This document shows, one piece after another, positions 1 through 9,124 of a stretch of 64,000 bases of DNA. Source of the DNA: Citrobacter freundii (GTDB lineage Bacteria; Pseudomonadota; Gammaproteobacteria; Enterobacterales; Enterobacteriaceae); the NCBI RefSeq assembly GCF_029717145.1, contig NZ_CP099222.1, positions 2,852,001-2,916,000 on the forward strand. The letters are read 5' to 3'. A model generated the notes under the pieces. It was not told the DNA's origin, ran no database searches, and saw nothing but the letters and a program-made list of their open reading frames with translations. The position numbers were made by a program, and so were the translations under genes. Within the stretch, counting starts at the first letter, position 1, and each line of letters begins with the position of its first letter.

Positions 1-874
1 TATAAAGAGGTATTCCAATAACTGCACTTAATGGAATGGCAAATGGATTATTTTTCCCAGCATGAGTAGCAATCCACTCAGCAGGGATAAAACCGTAGAT
101 AAACGATCCAATAACAATACCTAACATTAGATAAGGTAATACATCTTTAAATTGAATCCATGCGTCCTGAAATGCCAGACGTATCACACTAGGATCTCTT
201 ACTACACTTTTCGAGAAGTTTTGTTTATTTGTTTGATCTTTTTCGCAGGTCATTTCACTACTTATGCTCCGAAATGCTGAGAAACTCTTAAATATTTTTT
301 GCGGTTTAGAACAACTATTAGCCTCTACGTCCTGTTGATTTGATACAGAACAGCATGCTGGAGCACTCTGTAGTTTGGTTTCAAGAGTTTTTCCCCTACT
401 AACACCACAACAATTAGCCAAGGATTTGGATGTTTCGACAATATGCCTGTCAAAACCAAGCACATCTAACAAAATACTTGCCAGTACGGAAACTGTAGCT
501 GCTATAACAGCGTATAGCAGGGTCACTTTCCAACCAAAAGTAACCCACATCAGACCAATGATTATCGGGTTAAGCAGAGGCGAAACAAACAAGAATGTAA
601 GTGTTGGACCAAAGCCTGCTTTTGCTGATAAGAGCCCGCGTAACATGGGAATTGTAGAGCAACTGCAAAACGGTGTTACAGCTCCTAACAACGATGCAAG
701 AATGTACCCTTTCCCCTTTTTCGCACCTAACATTTTTTGAATCTTATGGTCGGGTATCTTTTGTCTGATAAGGCTAACACCTGCACTAATCAGAAAAAAA
801 AGGACTGATAACTCGACAGCCAGAAACAGGAACATCTCTGCTGCGCTAGTAAACATAGAAATCAAGCTATTCAT
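1..874 (-). CDS. Metalloid permease, ArsP/DUF318 family (partial)
   Basis: The gene begins at the ATG ending at 874 (GGAGG-like site just upstream) and runs off the left edge, so 291 codons are visible. The protein is highly hydrophobic with a TPFCSCS motif at about residues 67-73, typical of the DUF318/YraQ/ArsP permeases, some of which export trivalent organoarsenicals. Between membrane blocks, residues about 155-190 form a soluble loop rich in cysteine, with two CC pairs, which could bind As(III) or another soft metal. It is divergent from an ArsR-family gene at 975 with a shared control region. Family call is firm; the exact substrate is inferred from the neighbour. Confidence 0.75.
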   Translation of the reverse strand, partial: MNSLISMFTSAAEMFLFLAVELSVLFFLISAGVSLIRQKIPDHKIQKMLGAKKGKGYILASLLGAVTPFCSCSTIPMLRGLLSAKAGFGPTLTFLFVSPLLNPIIIGLMWVTFGWKVTLLYAVIAATVSVLASILLDVLGFDRHIVETSKSLANCCGVSRGKTLETKLQSAPACCSVSNQQDVEANSCSKPQKIFKSFSAFRSISSEMTCEKDQTNKQNFSKSVVRDPSVIRLAFQDAWIQFKDVLPYLMLGIVIGSFIYGFIPAEWIATHAGKNNPFAIPLSAVIGIPLY

Positions 875-900
875 AAAACCTCCAATAAACCACATTTCTA

Positions 901-955
901 GAATATTCGAATTATATGTGTAAGAGCAACATATTTCTGGTATTATCGAAATATT
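901..955. promoter_or_regulatory. Divergent control region with ArsR-type operator
   Basis: The gap between the permease and arsR-like genes carries the palindrome ATTCGAAT at 905-912 inside a longer AT-rich dyad, and a related half site ATCGAAATATT at 945-955. The same ATTCGAA core forms the operator of the arsRDABC operon at 5705-5720. This suggests autoregulation by the adjacent ArsR protein and possible cross-talk between the two arsenic units. Confidence 0.5.
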
Positions 956-974
956 ACTGAATGAGGAAGGCACC

Positions 975-1271
975 ATGCAGCTAGAAGAAGTCGCCAAAGC
1001 TATGAAAGAGCTAGGCCATCCGACACGTTTGTTTATATTCAAACACCTTGTTAAAGCCGGTGAGCAAGGTTTACCTGTAGGCGATCTACAAAAACAACTT
1101 GCGATTCCTGCTTCAACACTGAGCCATCATATCTCCGCTCTAGTTTCTGTAGGATTGGTTAAACAAAATCGCGAAAGCCGCTCCTTAATCTGCGTTTCTC
1201 AATATGACAAGTTAGAGTCGATTATTGATTTTCTACGCGAAGAATGTTGCATCAACAGCCTAAAGAATTAA
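975..1271 (+). CDS. ArsR/SmtB-family metalloregulator
   Basis: A 98-residue winged-helix repressor. The N-terminal segment ELGHPTRLFIFKHL and the recognition region PASTLSHHISALVSVGLVK are standard for ArsR/SmtB proteins. The C-terminus carries a vicinal cysteine pair (EECC, about residues 91-92), a usual place for As(III)-binding thiolates in the subfamily that controls permease and arsenate-reductase genes. An AGGAAGG ribosome site precedes the ATG. Divergent from the permease at 874, which it probably represses. Sequence differs strongly from the second ArsR at 5291-5644, so this is not a recent duplication. Confidence 0.85.
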   Translation: MQLEEVAKAMKELGHPTRLFIFKHLVKAGEQGLPVGDLQKQLAIPASTLSHHISALVSVGLVKQNRESRSLICVSQYDKLESIIDFLREECCINSLKN

Positions 1272-1303
1272 ATTGAAGCATTACATTGTTTTCATTTGAT
1301 AAA

Positions 1304-1334
1304 GGAGCCACCCAATTATAGGCGGCTCTTTTGT
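1304..1334. terminator. Bidirectional terminator between arsR-like gene and arsC
   Basis: GAGCC at 1305-1309 pairs with GGCTC at 1324-1328, flanked by A-rich and T-rich runs on the respective sides. It lies between the convergent ends of the 975-1271 gene and the arsRDABC operon. Confidence 0.65.
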
Positions 1335-1337
1335 AGG

Positions 1338-1763
1338 CTATTTCAGTCTTTTACCTGAATCATCAACGACTTTTTCACCGTCTTCCTTGGCGAAAGCTGC
1401 TTTCTGAGCATCTGGAAGGATATCCAGAACCACCTCGGAAGGACGACATAGTTTAGTACCTAGTGGAGTCACCACAATCGGACGGTTAATCAGGATCGGA
1501 TGTTGCAACATAAAATCTATTAATTGATCGTCAGTAAATTTATCTTCTGCAAGGCCCAGTTCCTCATACGGCTCGACGTTCTTACGCAGCAAAGCCCGGA
1601 CGGAAATACCCATATCAGCAATGAGTTTGACCAGCTCATCACGTGAAGGTGGAGTTTCGAGGTAAAGAATCACGGTCGGCTCATTACCGCTGTTGCGGAT
1701 CATCTCAAGCGTGTTACGCGACGTGCCGCAGGCTGGATTGTGATAAATGGTGATGTTGCTCAT
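1338..1763 (-). CDS. arsC: Arsenate reductase (glutaredoxin type)
   Basis: Cytosolic enzyme that reduces arsenate to arsenite with glutathione and glutaredoxin, giving the substrate for the ArsAB pump. The 141-residue length equals plasmid R773 ArsC. The catalytic cysteine is Cys12 in NPACGTSR, followed by the expected Arg-rich C-terminal half (LINRPIVVTPLGTKLCRP). It is the last gene of arsRDABC, 12 bp after arsB, and ends at the shared terminator at 1304-1334. Confidence 0.95.
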   Translation of the reverse strand: MSNITIYHNPACGTSRNTLEMIRNSGNEPTVILYLETPPSRDELVKLIADMGISVRALLRKNVEPYEELGLAEDKFTDDQLIDFMLQHPILINRPIVVTPLGTKLCRPSEVVLDILPDAQKAAFAKEDGEKVVDDSGKRLK

Positions 1764-1775
1764 ATCAGTATCTCA

Positions 1776-3065
1776 TTACAAAGTGAAAGAGAGACGTAGC
1801 GCCAGCGCTGCCAGCGTTACAAATAGCACAGGCAGAGTCATGATAATCCCGGTGCGGAAATAGTATCCCCACGTGATGGTCATATTCTTCTGTGAAAGTA
1901 CATGTAGCCAGAGCAGCGTTGCCAGGCTACCAATAGGTGTGATTTTCGGCCCCAGATCGCAGCCAATCACGTTGGCATAAATCATCGCCTCTTTGATGAC
2001 GCCGGTTGCGGTACTGCCATCAATAGAAAGAGCGCCAACCAGCACGGTAGGCATGTTGTTCATGATGGAAGACAGGAAAGCCGTCAGGAAGCCAGTACCC
2101 AGCGTCGCGGCCCAGAGTCCTTTATCAGCCAGCACGTTCAGAATACCTGAAAGATATTCGGTTAGCCCTGCGTTGCGCAGACCGTAAACCACCAGGTACA
2201 TCCCCAATGAGAAGATGACGATCTGCCAGGGTGCACCATGTAGCACTTTACCAGTGTTAATGGCATGGCCTCGTTTCGCCACTGCAAACAGAATTATCGC
2301 CCCAACCGCTGCAATCGCACTAACGGGAATACCGAGCGGCTCGAGGACGAAGAAACCAACAAGCAGGAGAATCAGAACTATCCAACCAGTGCGGAATGTA
2401 GCCGGATCTTTTATTGCTTCTGCTGGTTTCTTTAGGAGGGCCAGATCGTAAGTTGGCGGGATGTCCTTGCGGAAAAACAGATGCAGCATAATTAGTGTGG
2501 CAATAATGGCGGCGATATCGACCGGTACCATCACCGATGCATATTCGGTGAATCCCAGACCAAAGAAGTCCGCCGAAACAATATTCACCAGGTTCGACAC
2601 GATAAGCGGCAGGCTGGCAGTATCGGCAATAAACCCGGCGGCCATGACAAATGCCAGCGTGGTACCTTTGCTGAACCCTAATGCCAGCAGCATGGCGATA
2701 ACTATCGGCGTCAGAATAAGTGCCGCACCATCGTTGGCAAACAGTGCCGCCACCGCTGCACCTAGCAGAACGATATACGTAAAGAGCAAACGGCCACGAC
2801 CGTTACCCCAACGCGAAACATGCAATGCCGCCCATTCGAAAAAGCCTGATTCATCAAGCAGCAGGCTGATAATAATTACGGCAATAAAGGTCGCCGTCGC
2901 GTTCCAGACGATATTCCACACCACCGGAATGTCATCCACATGCACAACGCCAGATATCAGAGCCAGTCCCGCGCCCAGCATTGCACTCCAGCCGATCCCT
3001 AATCCCTTTGGTTGCCAGATAACCAAAACAATGGTCAGGACAAAAATAGCGCCTGCCAGTAACAT
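1776..3065 (-). CDS. arsB: Arsenite/antimonite efflux permease
   Basis: Inner-membrane As(III)/Sb(III) exporter; it works alone as an antiporter or with ArsA as an ATP-driven pump. I place the start at 3065 ([10 protein letters not shown]), preceded by an AGGAGG site, which gives 429 residues, the length of R773 ArsB; an in-frame extension to 3140 is unlikely. About twelve hydrophobic segments are visible. The gene lies between arsA and arsC. Confidence 0.95.
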   Translation of the reverse strand: MLLAGAIFVLTIVLVIWQPKGLGIGWSAMLGAGLALISGVVHVDDIPVVWNIVWNATATFIAVIIISLLLDESGFFEWAALHVSRWGNGRGRLLFTYIVLLGAAVAALFANDGAALILTPIVIAMLLALGFSKGTTLAFVMAAGFIADTASLPLIVSNLVNIVSADFFGLGFTEYASVMVPVDIAAIIATLIMLHLFFRKDIPPTYDLALLKKPAEAIKDPATFRTGWIVLILLLVGFFVLEPLGIPVSAIAAVGAIILFAVAKRGHAINTGKVLHGAPWQIVIFSLGMYLVVYGLRNAGLTEYLSGILNVLADKGLWAATLGTGFLTAFLSSIMNNMPTVLVGALSIDGSTATGVIKEAMIYANVIGCDLGPKITPIGSLATLLWLHVLSQKNMTITWGYYFRTGIIMTLPVLFVTLAALALRLSFTL

Positions 3066-3111
3066 AAAACCTCCTGACAGGGCGGATCTGCCGCCCTGTA
3101 TAAACAAAAAA

Positions 3112-4863
3112 TTAACTCGCCAACTCTTTGAGTTTTTCAATACCTGTTGGCTCAGAAGCCAGTACCGGAACGAGCGCTATATGGTCAGCGTGCTGATTCT
3201 TAACAGCCTCAATCTGAGGCTGTTCCTGCTGAGCGCGCTGGCAAAGCAACGGAGAACGCGTATCCGCGATGGAAAGGCTGTTATTGATAATCCAGCCCCA
3301 TGGATGAATCCCCGCTCTTTCAAGGTCAGCCTGTAGGCTTGCCGCTTCCAGTACCGGTGTGGTTTCAGGAAGCGTAACCAGCAGAACTTTGGTTCGTTCC
3401 GGGTCCTGAAGCTGCATCATTGGGGTAGTAAAATGACCTTTATCCCCCATTTTTTTGGCAATCTCTCGGTGGTAAGCCCCGGTAGCATCCAGCAACAACA
3501 GCGTGTGCCCAGTGGGAGCTGTATCCATGACAACAAACTGCTTACCTGCTTCACGAATCACTCGGGAAAAAGCCTGGAACACGGCAATTTCTTCAGTACA
3601 GGGAGAACGTAAATCTTCTTCCAATAGCCGTTTCCCTGCTTCGTCCAGATCTTTTCCCTTCGTCTCAAGAACATGCTGGCGATAGCGTTCGGTTTCATCG
3701 TGAGGGTTGATGCGGCTGACCTGCAGGTTTTTGAGGCTGCCGTTCAGCGTTGTACTCAGGTGCGCAGCGGGATCAGAGGTGGTGAGATGCACGTCATATC
3801 CCATGTCTGCCAGCCTTACGGCGATGGCAGCAGCCATCGTGGTTTTCCCTACGCCACCTTTGCCCATCAACATAATCAGGCCATGTTCACTGCGGGCGAT
3901 ATCATCGACCAGGTCAGAGAGCGATAAGTTTTCAGGCGTGTACAGGACGTTCGTTACCGGGAGCGGTAATGCATCAGAACGGGTATCCAGCAGCCCCTTC
4001 AACGCAGACACACCAACCATATTTACTGGCTGGAGTAATAAGGTATCTCTCGGTAGCTCAGATAAACCAGCAGGAAGATTTGCCAGTGCTTCCTGCTCCC
4101 GTTGCCATATCGCAGCCGCCAGCGCGTCATGTTCAGCTTCGGCTTTAGGCAGCACACCATTAATAACCAGGTACTGGTTTTTCAGGCCAATTGCGGCCAG
4201 TTCTTCATGGGTGCGGGCTACTTCCTGCAGCGTAGATTTTTGCAGTCGTGCAACCAGAACCAGGCGGGTACGTTCAGGATCGGACAACGCCTCTACCGCA
4301 TGAGCATACTGCTCACGCTGCTTTTCCAGCCCGGCCATTGGGCCAAGACAGGAAGCACCATCCGGATTACTTTCAATGAAACTACTCCAGGCACCGGGTA
4401 GCTGGAGAAGGCGAATCGTGTGGCCCGTCGGCGCTGTATCAAAAATGATGTGATCGAAGCGGGTCAGCAGGGAAGCGTCTGTCAATAAGCCGGTGAACTC
4501 ATCGAACGCCGCAATCTCAGTCGTACAGGCTCCTGAAAGCTGCTCGCTGATACTGTTAACAACGTCTTCAGGCAGAAGACCTTTGATAGGATCAACGATT
4601 CTGGAGCGGTATTGTTGGGCGGCTTCCTGAGGGTCAATCTCCAGAGCGGAAAGTCCAGGAACTGCTGTCACAGAGCGAATGGTGTTACCGATAGCCTGGT
4701 CGAATACCTGGCCGACATTGGAGGCCGGATCTGTACTGACCAGCAAAACCCGCTTACCTTGTTCGGCAAGGCGGATAGCCGTCGCGCAGGAAATGGACGT
4801 TTTTCCTACGCCTCCCTTGCCAGTAAAAAACAGGTAAGGCGGGATGTTCTCTAAGAATTTCAT
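3112..4863 (-). CDS. arsA: Arsenical pump-driving ATPase
   Basis: Peripheral ATPase that binds ArsB and energises arsenite export. Starting at 4863 ([13 protein letters not shown]), the product has 583 residues like R773 ArsA. There are two homologous halves, each with a P-loop: GKGGVGKTS near residue 15 and GKGGVGKTT near residue 334. The metalloid-site cysteines are present in SGACTTEI (about 113), DGASCLGP (about 172) and RSPCTEEI (about 422), and both DTAPTGHT signal-transduction motifs are intact. It follows arsD by 17 bp. Confidence 0.95.
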   Translation of the reverse strand: MKFLENIPPYLFFTGKGGVGKTSISCATAIRLAEQGKRVLLVSTDPASNVGQVFDQAIGNTIRSVTAVPGLSALEIDPQEAAQQYRSRIVDPIKGLLPEDVVNSISEQLSGACTTEIAAFDEFTGLLTDASLLTRFDHIIFDTAPTGHTIRLLQLPGAWSSFIESNPDGASCLGPMAGLEKQREQYAHAVEALSDPERTRLVLVARLQKSTLQEVARTHEELAAIGLKNQYLVINGVLPKAEAEHDALAAAIWQREQEALANLPAGLSELPRDTLLLQPVNMVGVSALKGLLDTRSDALPLPVTNVLYTPENLSLSDLVDDIARSEHGLIMLMGKGGVGKTTMAAAIAVRLADMGYDVHLTTSDPAAHLSTTLNGSLKNLQVSRINPHDETERYRQHVLETKGKDLDEAGKRLLEEDLRSPCTEEIAVFQAFSRVIREAGKQFVVMDTAPTGHTLLLLDATGAYHREIAKKMGDKGHFTTPMMQLQDPERTKVLLVTLPETTPVLEAASLQADLERAGIHPWGWIINNSLSIADTRSPLLCQRAQQEQPQIEAVKNQHADHIALVPVLASEPTGIEKLKELAS

Positions 4864-4880
4864 ATGTCCTCCTGACATAT

Positions 4881-5243
4881 TCAGCAACAGGAAGTATTAC
4901 CACCACAGCAGCTGGTGGGAGCTAACCCTACCTTCTCCAGCGGAATACCGAACCAGCGAGCCAGCTCAGCGCGTTTTGAGTATCGCCCAGCCATCACCGT
5001 TTCACCGTCCAACAGCAGTAGCGGAAGCCCTTCTGCTCCAGATGCTTCGAGGAATGCTTTCGCTTTCTCATTCTGAACATAGCTCATGGGCTGCTGCGCC
5101 AGGTTGTAACGTTCAACCTGTACGCCACGTCCTTTCAGCCACTGCACATCAGCAGAGAAATCAACCAGAACCTGATCGACATCTGAGCCACATACGCCGG
5201 TACTGCAGCACATTGCCGGGTCAAACACCGTTAACGTCTTCAT
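4881..5243 (-). CDS. arsD: Arsenic metallochaperone / trans-acting repressor ArsD
   Basis: ArsD carries As(III) from glutathione to ArsA and weakly represses the operon. The 120-residue product has all cysteine pairs of the family: Cys12, Cys13 and Cys18 at the N-terminus (MCCSTGVC), and Cys112-113 and Cys119-120 at the C-terminus (SCCGGNTSCC). It is the second gene of the operon, between arsR and arsA. Confidence 0.95.
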   Translation of the reverse strand: MKTLTVFDPAMCCSTGVCGSDVDQVLVDFSADVQWLKGRGVQVERYNLAQQPMSYVQNEKAKAFLEASGAEGLPLLLLDGETVMAGRYSKRAELARWFGIPLEKVGLAPTSCCGGNTSCC

Positions 5244-5290
5244 TCTGAATACCTCACATTCGGAAAATCATATATGTTCAGGCAAATTTT

Positions 5291-5644
5291 TTAGATGCAA
5301 ACAGCCTTACCGCTACCAGAGCAGTTTGCAGATGCCAGCTTACGGGCGATGGCCTGTACGTCGTCCTGTTGGCTTAACCAGGCCTGCTCAATTACCTGAG
5401 CAGCCCATGAAGGAATATGCGGAGATAAGCGGTAGTGAACCCACTTGCCCTGCTTGCGATCCAGCAATAGTCCACTTTCCCGGAGCATTGCCAGATGACG
5501 GGAGATCTTGGGCTGCGACTGATCCAGCGCCGTACAGAGATCGCACACGCATAGCTCTCCCATTTCTCTAAGCAGCAACACGATGCCCAGCCGAGTTTCA
5601 TCGGAAAGGTTTTTGAAGAGTTGTAGAGAAGTTAGTTCAGCCAT
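5291..5644 (-). CDS. arsR: Arsenical resistance operon repressor
   Basis: Arsenite-responsive repressor of arsRDABC. I use the start at 5644 (MAELTSLQLFKN), which has a CAGGAG site and puts the metal-binding motif ELCVCDLC at Cys32, Cys34 and Cys37, exactly as in R773 ArsR (117 residues). An in-frame ATG at 5704 would abut the operator and lacks a good ribosome site. The recognition helix is QSQPKISRHLAMLRESGLL. Confidence 0.95.
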   Translation of the reverse strand: MAELTSLQLFKNLSDETRLGIVLLLREMGELCVCDLCTALDQSQPKISRHLAMLRESGLLLDRKQGKWVHYRLSPHIPSWAAQVIEQAWLSQQDDVQAIARKLASANCSGSGKAVCI

Positions 5645-5704
5645 TTTAGTCTCCTGAATTCTCTCCGTAGTTTCCTGCAATAGTTGAGTGTCGTCAACCA
5701 TCAC

Positions 5705-5720
5705 ATTCGAAAATTCGAAT
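5705..5720. promoter_or_regulatory. ArsR operator of arsRDABC
   Basis: Perfect dyad ATTCGAA-AA-TTCGAAT just upstream of arsR, the class of inverted repeat that R773-type ArsR binds. The left boundary of the prophage remnant lies within the next 50 bp, so little other promoter sequence is retained. Confidence 0.7.
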
Positions 5721-5767
5721 ATGATGGCTATGTGGTTTTAATATCAGATTTACTGATTGTTCATTAT

Positions 5768-6349
5768 TCAATTTGTTAATCCTGCCGCTTTTCGACGCCT
5801 GTATTCATCTATCAGTAATTGTGCTGGCGTTGGTCCTGCCGGATGGCGCGGCGCTTCCAGTTGACGTCGAATTGGTGGGACACTTAGTCCATTACCAACA
5901 TGCTTCGACCACTTCGTGAGTAACTTTTCTGCCAGTCGTTTCAGCTCCCCCTCTGTCATTTGTCGTTCTACGCCCGTTCTGCGCATTTCGATGCAGATGT
6001 GATACAGCACGGGCTGAGGCCATGGATATTTATCGCTTCCTGAATACCAATATGACTCATTGCGCCAGCGCCGGTATTCCGTCATAACCTGCTCCGATTT
6101 CAGTCCGAATGGATTCGCCCCACTCTCTGAAACCAGAGAAACAAACTCAGCCAGGTCAGGCGGCCATGTATTTCCCATCGCGCAGCGCTCCATGCATTGC
6201 TGACAGACCAACCTAATTTGCTGTTCAGTCATCGAACCTATCTGGGCTATCCAGATAGGCGAAGGCTCCGCCCCGTTCTTCTGGGTCCATCGGTTCGAAT
6301 ACACCTCCCCCATGACCTGCCACAGTCGCCAGGCTGTTTCCGTCGCCAT
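5768..6349 (-). CDS. Phage replication protein, P-like
   Basis: Resembles the replication protein P group of lambdoid prophages that recruits host DnaB helicase to the phage origin (segment IWIAQIGSMTEQQIRLVCQQC, then WPPDLAEFVSL). An ATG at 6439 is also open, but it would overlap the O-like gene by 215 bp; I prefer 6349 (MATETAWRLWQ), with AGGA about 9 nt upstream. It is the last prophage gene on this side; normal downstream phage genes are absent and the ars operon follows within 60 bp. Confidence 0.65.
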   Translation of the reverse strand: MATETAWRLWQVMGEVYSNRWTQKNGAEPSPIWIAQIGSMTEQQIRLVCQQCMERCAMGNTWPPDLAEFVSLVSESGANPFGLKSEQVMTEYRRWRNESYWYSGSDKYPWPQPVLYHICIEMRRTGVERQMTEGELKRLAEKLLTKWSKHVGNGLSVPPIRRQLEAPRHPAGPTPAQLLIDEYRRRKAAGLTN

Positions 6350-7340
6350 CAAGTCCATTCCTGCGGCGCCACTCTGCGTGTGCTGACTGAATTTGCTGAA
6401 CTGCCCGGGATGCTGTTGGTTCTGATCCTGCTCCCACATGACTGTTACCTCCGGTTTCTGGTTTTACCTGCGTTCTCACCCGGGCTACATGTCGGGCAAA
6501 TTTTTGTTCCCACTGGATTTGTGTAAAAACTTTCCCTTCCGACTCCCAATACGCGGTGAATTCTGCGAGTTCAGTCAGAAGGTAATCTGGTTCAGGCAGG
6601 GTGATACCCCACGATGCGGCGCGCTGTCGGAAGTCTCTGGAGGGAAGCCAGCTATCTGCCATGCTGAATTTCCCGATCGGTTCATCAACACCGTCCAGGT
6701 ATCGGGGCATGGCCGGGGATGGCAGTTCATCCCCATTCAGATTTTTCATCGCACCCGCGTTAAGAGAGGGGTTTAAGATCTGTTTACTGCTAACTGCTTT
6801 CTGGATACCTGATGGCAAAGGTTTAGCCAAAGACTTAGCCTTATCCTTAGGCAAGGCGAAAGCCTTATCAAAAGCCATCCCCATAGCGTCAGAAACCCCG
6901 TAGCAGGCGGCTTTGAGAGCTTCATATGCTTTATCTTTCAGTGAACATTCAGGCAGTAATTCAAACGATCTTGCCCAGGATTTGATCACGTTTACTGATG
7001 CTGGCGGGTTATGTTTCACCGCATTAGGCAACCAAAAAACTCTGGCTTTAAGATCGGCTTCCACCATACCTAACGCTATGGCTTCACCTAAGGCTAAGTC
7101 GAAGGCTTCGACATCCCAGTTTAATTCTTCGGCCATAGCCGCCCTTCCCGCCTTATACAGCCCGGGAATAATCCCTGTGAATGGTCCAGTAAGCAGGTAA
7201 ATAAACAGACTCTGCCCACTTGGCGGGAGTGGTGATAAGGCTCGAAACTTAGGATCATCCCACATGGTAATCTTCACCTTACGGTAAGGCTCGTTACTAG
7301 CCTTACTCTTAGGCATGGCCTTAGCCAAAGGATTAGGCAT
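6225..7340 (-). CDS. Phage replication initiator, O-like / DnaT-like domain
   Basis: A 371-residue protein with a basic N-terminus (KVKITMWDDPKFRAL) typical of phage replisome-organiser proteins that bind the phage origin, and a later segment (SWLPSRDFRQRAASWGITLP...FTQIQWEQKFARHV) like the DnaT DNA-binding domain found in O-type proteins. The middle holds degenerate KDKAK/KAFALPKDKA repeats. It precedes the P-like gene as O precedes P in lambdoid phages. Family is inferred from motif pattern and position. Confidence 0.65.
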   Translation of the reverse strand: MPNPLAKAMPKSKASNEPYRKVKITMWDDPKFRALSPLPPSGQSLFIYLLTGPFTGIIPGLYKAGRAAMAEELNWDVEAFDLALGEAIALGMVEADLKARVFWLPNAVKHNPPASVNVIKSWARSFELLPECSLKDKAYEALKAACYGVSDAMGMAFDKAFALPKDKAKSLAKPLPSGIQKAVSSKQILNPSLNAGAMKNLNGDELPSPAMPRYLDGVDEPIGKFSMADSWLPSRDFRQRAASWGITLPEPDYLLTELAEFTAYWESEGKVFTQIQWEQKFARHVARVRTQVKPETGGNSHVGAGSEPTASRAVQQIQSAHAEWRRRNGLDGDGNSLATVAGHGGGVFEPMDPEERGGAFAYLDSPDRFDD

Positions 7341-7388
7341 ACTTCACCCCGCGAGTTGCAGTAATAATGGTCATTGGTCAAAACTCGA

Positions 7389-7943
7389 TTAAAACAATTG
7401 CGGCGCTACGGCGCTTATACTCGCCAGTAGTGGTCCCGCCGCGTCAGCAGGTAGCATGTTGAACAATGCGATTGCCGCTTCACGAATCTCCTTCTCGAGC
7501 TTCTGTAACGGAGCACCGATTAATTTCGCCTGGTGTGCCTCACTGCATTCTTTGATAGCGTTAGCCACCAGCTCCGCCTCTGTGCTCGCATTACTTAACC
7601 CGTGCTTCCTGGCAATCTGAACTGGCATAGCGGCGATGATTGAGCCTGACAGCTGCATCACGTAAGCCGTGTACTTTTCTGACCCTCCTTCGTTTTTCAG
7701 ATATCGAAATAAATTCTGTTTATTAACAGCAATTCCACGACCATCTGCCTTGGCCCACTCTTCAGCCACCAGCTGAGCGATCCGTTCCTGTGCCTGTCCT
7801 GGTAATGTCGATTCCCATTCACGAACGGCTGCCAATATGACGCGGTGCTGAATGCTGTCGCGTCGCTGGGGTTTAAATTGATTTTGCGATTTCACCGCAG
7901 CGGCTACTCGTGGTTTATTATGGGTATAAGCTACTGATTGCAT
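7389..7943 (-). CDS. YdaT-like phage protein (CII-position)
   Basis: A 184-residue protein resembling the YdaT group of Rac-type prophages, encoded between the Cro-like gene and the O-like gene, where lambda has cII. The N-terminus is basic (NQFKPQRRDSIQHRVILAAVREWE) and the rest is predicted helical. YdaT expression is reported to be toxic in E. coli; whether this homologue is toxic or regulatory is open. Confidence 0.5.
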   Translation of the reverse strand: MQSVAYTHNKPRVAAAVKSQNQFKPQRRDSIQHRVILAAVREWESTLPGQAQERIAQLVAEEWAKADGRGIAVNKQNLFRYLKNEGGSEKYTAYVMQLSGSIIAAMPVQIARKHGLSNASTEAELVANAIKECSEAHQAKLIGAPLQKLEKEIREAAIALFNMLPADAAGPLLASISAVAPQLF

Positions 7944-7946
7944 CTT

Positions 7947-8159
7947 TCAGACCTCGCTTTGTGGCGGAAATACACTATCAAGAGAGCAGGTGCGCCCTAA
8001 CTCGTTAAGCTTCTCCACAATCAATCTGCATTCCGGTAGGCCAGGCTGACGTGTTCCGTTCTCATAATTTGAGAGCCTTGACTGACGCCACCCGAATAAT
8101 TTGGCTAATTGCTCTTGAGTTAAACCGAGCGCTTGCCGTTCTTTGGCGATGTTGTTCAT
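7947..8159 (-). CDS. Cro-like helix-turn-helix regulator
   Basis: A 70-residue HTH protein: LTQEQLAKLFGWRQSRLSNYENGTRQPG is a complete XRE-type helix-turn-helix. I choose the ATG at 8159 (GAGGACAAG just upstream) over an in-frame ATG at 8198 that would lie within the operator. It is divergent from the CI-like gene and heads the replication operon, the position of cro. Its recognition helix (WRQSRLSNYENG) closely resembles that of the CI-like protein (WAQSRIGNYEAG), so both probably read the same operators. Confidence 0.8.
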   Translation of the reverse strand: MNNIAKERQALGLTQEQLAKLFGWRQSRLSNYENGTRQPGLPECRLIVEKLNELGRTCSLDSVFPPQSEV

Positions 8160-8191
8160 CTTGTCCTCACATCTAGTGTTTAGCTGAATTA

Positions 8192-8206
8192 AACACATAA
8201 TGTGTT
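8192..8206. promoter_or_regulatory. Prophage right operator (AACACAT-A-ATGTGTT)
   Basis: Perfect 15-bp dyad between the divergent cro-like and cI-like genes, with a weaker related site (CTAGTGTTTAG) at about 8173. The same motif recurs at 8742-8799 on the other side of the cI-like gene. Confidence 0.65.
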
Positions 8207-8264
8207 AGATAGTCAAGACGAAACGTTCTTTGAGCGTTAACACGTAACGTGGTAAAAATCAGTA

Positions 8265-8645
8265 ATGAATATAAACACTGCAATTGCCGCCAGACTGAAG
8301 CAGCTACGCGAACAGAAAAATATGTCGCAATCTAAACTCGCAGAGTTATGTGGGTGGGCTCAGTCACGCATCGGGAACTATGAAGCGGGTCGCCGCAATG
8401 TGGGCGTTGACGACGCTATAACGATATCTAAAGCTCTCGGAATTAGCCCGGCTGAACTAATGTTTGGTGATGATCACGCCGAATCATGGTTAACGCCAAA
8501 ACATCGTAAGTTGATTACTCTTTTTGACCAGTTGCCGGAGTCTGAACAAGACAGAATGATCGATACCTTTCAATTGCGGCTGAAAGAAATTGATGAGTAT
8601 GTCGAGAAGTACCTTCGGGGACGATTAAAGCCAACTGACGATTAA
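8265..8645 (+). CDS. CI-like short prophage repressor
   Basis: A 126-residue XRE-family repressor with helix-turn-helix MSQSKLAELCGWAQSRIGNYEAGRRNV near residues 19-45. There is no S24 peptidase domain, so induction by RecA-stimulated autocleavage is not expected; the remaining 70 residues are helical and probably serve dimerisation. It is divergent from the Cro-like gene with dyad operators on both flanks, and followed by a terminator at 8666-8692. Confidence 0.8.
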   Translation: MNINTAIAARLKQLREQKNMSQSKLAELCGWAQSRIGNYEAGRRNVGVDDAITISKALGISPAELMFGDDHAESWLTPKHRKLITLFDQLPESEQDRMIDTFQLRLKEIDEYVEKYLRGRLKPTDD

Positions 8646-8665
8646 GCTACAATTTTTAACAATCT

Positions 8666-8692
8666 AACCAGCCTACTTGGCTGGTTTTTTTA
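8666..8692 (+). terminator. Terminator after cI-like repressor gene
   Basis: AACCAGCC at 8666-8673 pairs with GGCTGGTT at 8679-8686, followed by a T-run. Classical intrinsic terminator 21 bp after the stop codon. Confidence 0.85.
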
Positions 8693-8741
8693 TGCCTTTC
8701 ACCTTCCCTTTTCCCATATCGTTATCATCCTCGCCACCTTA

Positions 8742-8799
8742 AACACATGCCGTGTTGACTTTTAAACACATTTAGAGTTTAAATATAAACACAGTTTGA
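8742..8799. promoter_or_regulatory. Prophage left operator cluster
   Basis: Three related sites: AACACATGCCGTGTT (8742-8756), AAACACATTTAGAGTTT (about 8764-8780) and AAACACAGTTT (about 8787-8797). They match the dyad at 8192-8206 and stand upstream of the rightward early genes. By analogy with lambda they would control the recE-int operon. Confidence 0.6.
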
Positions 8800-8863
8800 A
8801 AAGCGTCATCAAGGCAGGACGCCCACGAAGTAGCTGCCGGCGGCATACGAATCACCGGATGAG

Positions 8864-9061
8864 ATGACAAGCATTAACACGCAGCAGGTTCAACGTTCCG
8901 CCAGCCTGGCGACAAGGGCAAAGCAAGAGGATAAATCCATGATCGATTTCGCACGTAAACCAGTGCGGTGTCAGGCCGTACATCTAAACCGTATTGAAGT
9001 AATCATTCGACTGATTTGCTACATGCTCGCCCAGAAGGGCGACCCGTCTGCCGACCAATAG
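8864..9061 (+). CDS. Small prophage early protein, unknown
   Basis: First open frame of the rightward early operon. Two starts are possible: ATG 8864 (65 residues) or ATG 8939 (40 residues, MIDFARKPVRCQAV), the latter with a better AGAGG site. A short basic protein of no recognised family, placed where phages encode host-takeover peptides. Confidence 0.4.
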   Translation: MTSINTQQVQRSASLATRAKQEDKSMIDFARKPVRCQAVHLNRIEVIIRLICYMLAQKGDPSADQ

Positions 9062-9124
9062 ACTTCAGTTCGTTCATAACGAGTTTGACCAATGGCTGTT
9101 GCCAGCATCAGTAAGGAAGTGACT

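Noticed and set aside
2461..3336. 291-codon plus-strand open frame
   Set aside because: Antisense to arsB and arsA; low-complexity translation typical of a shadow frame.
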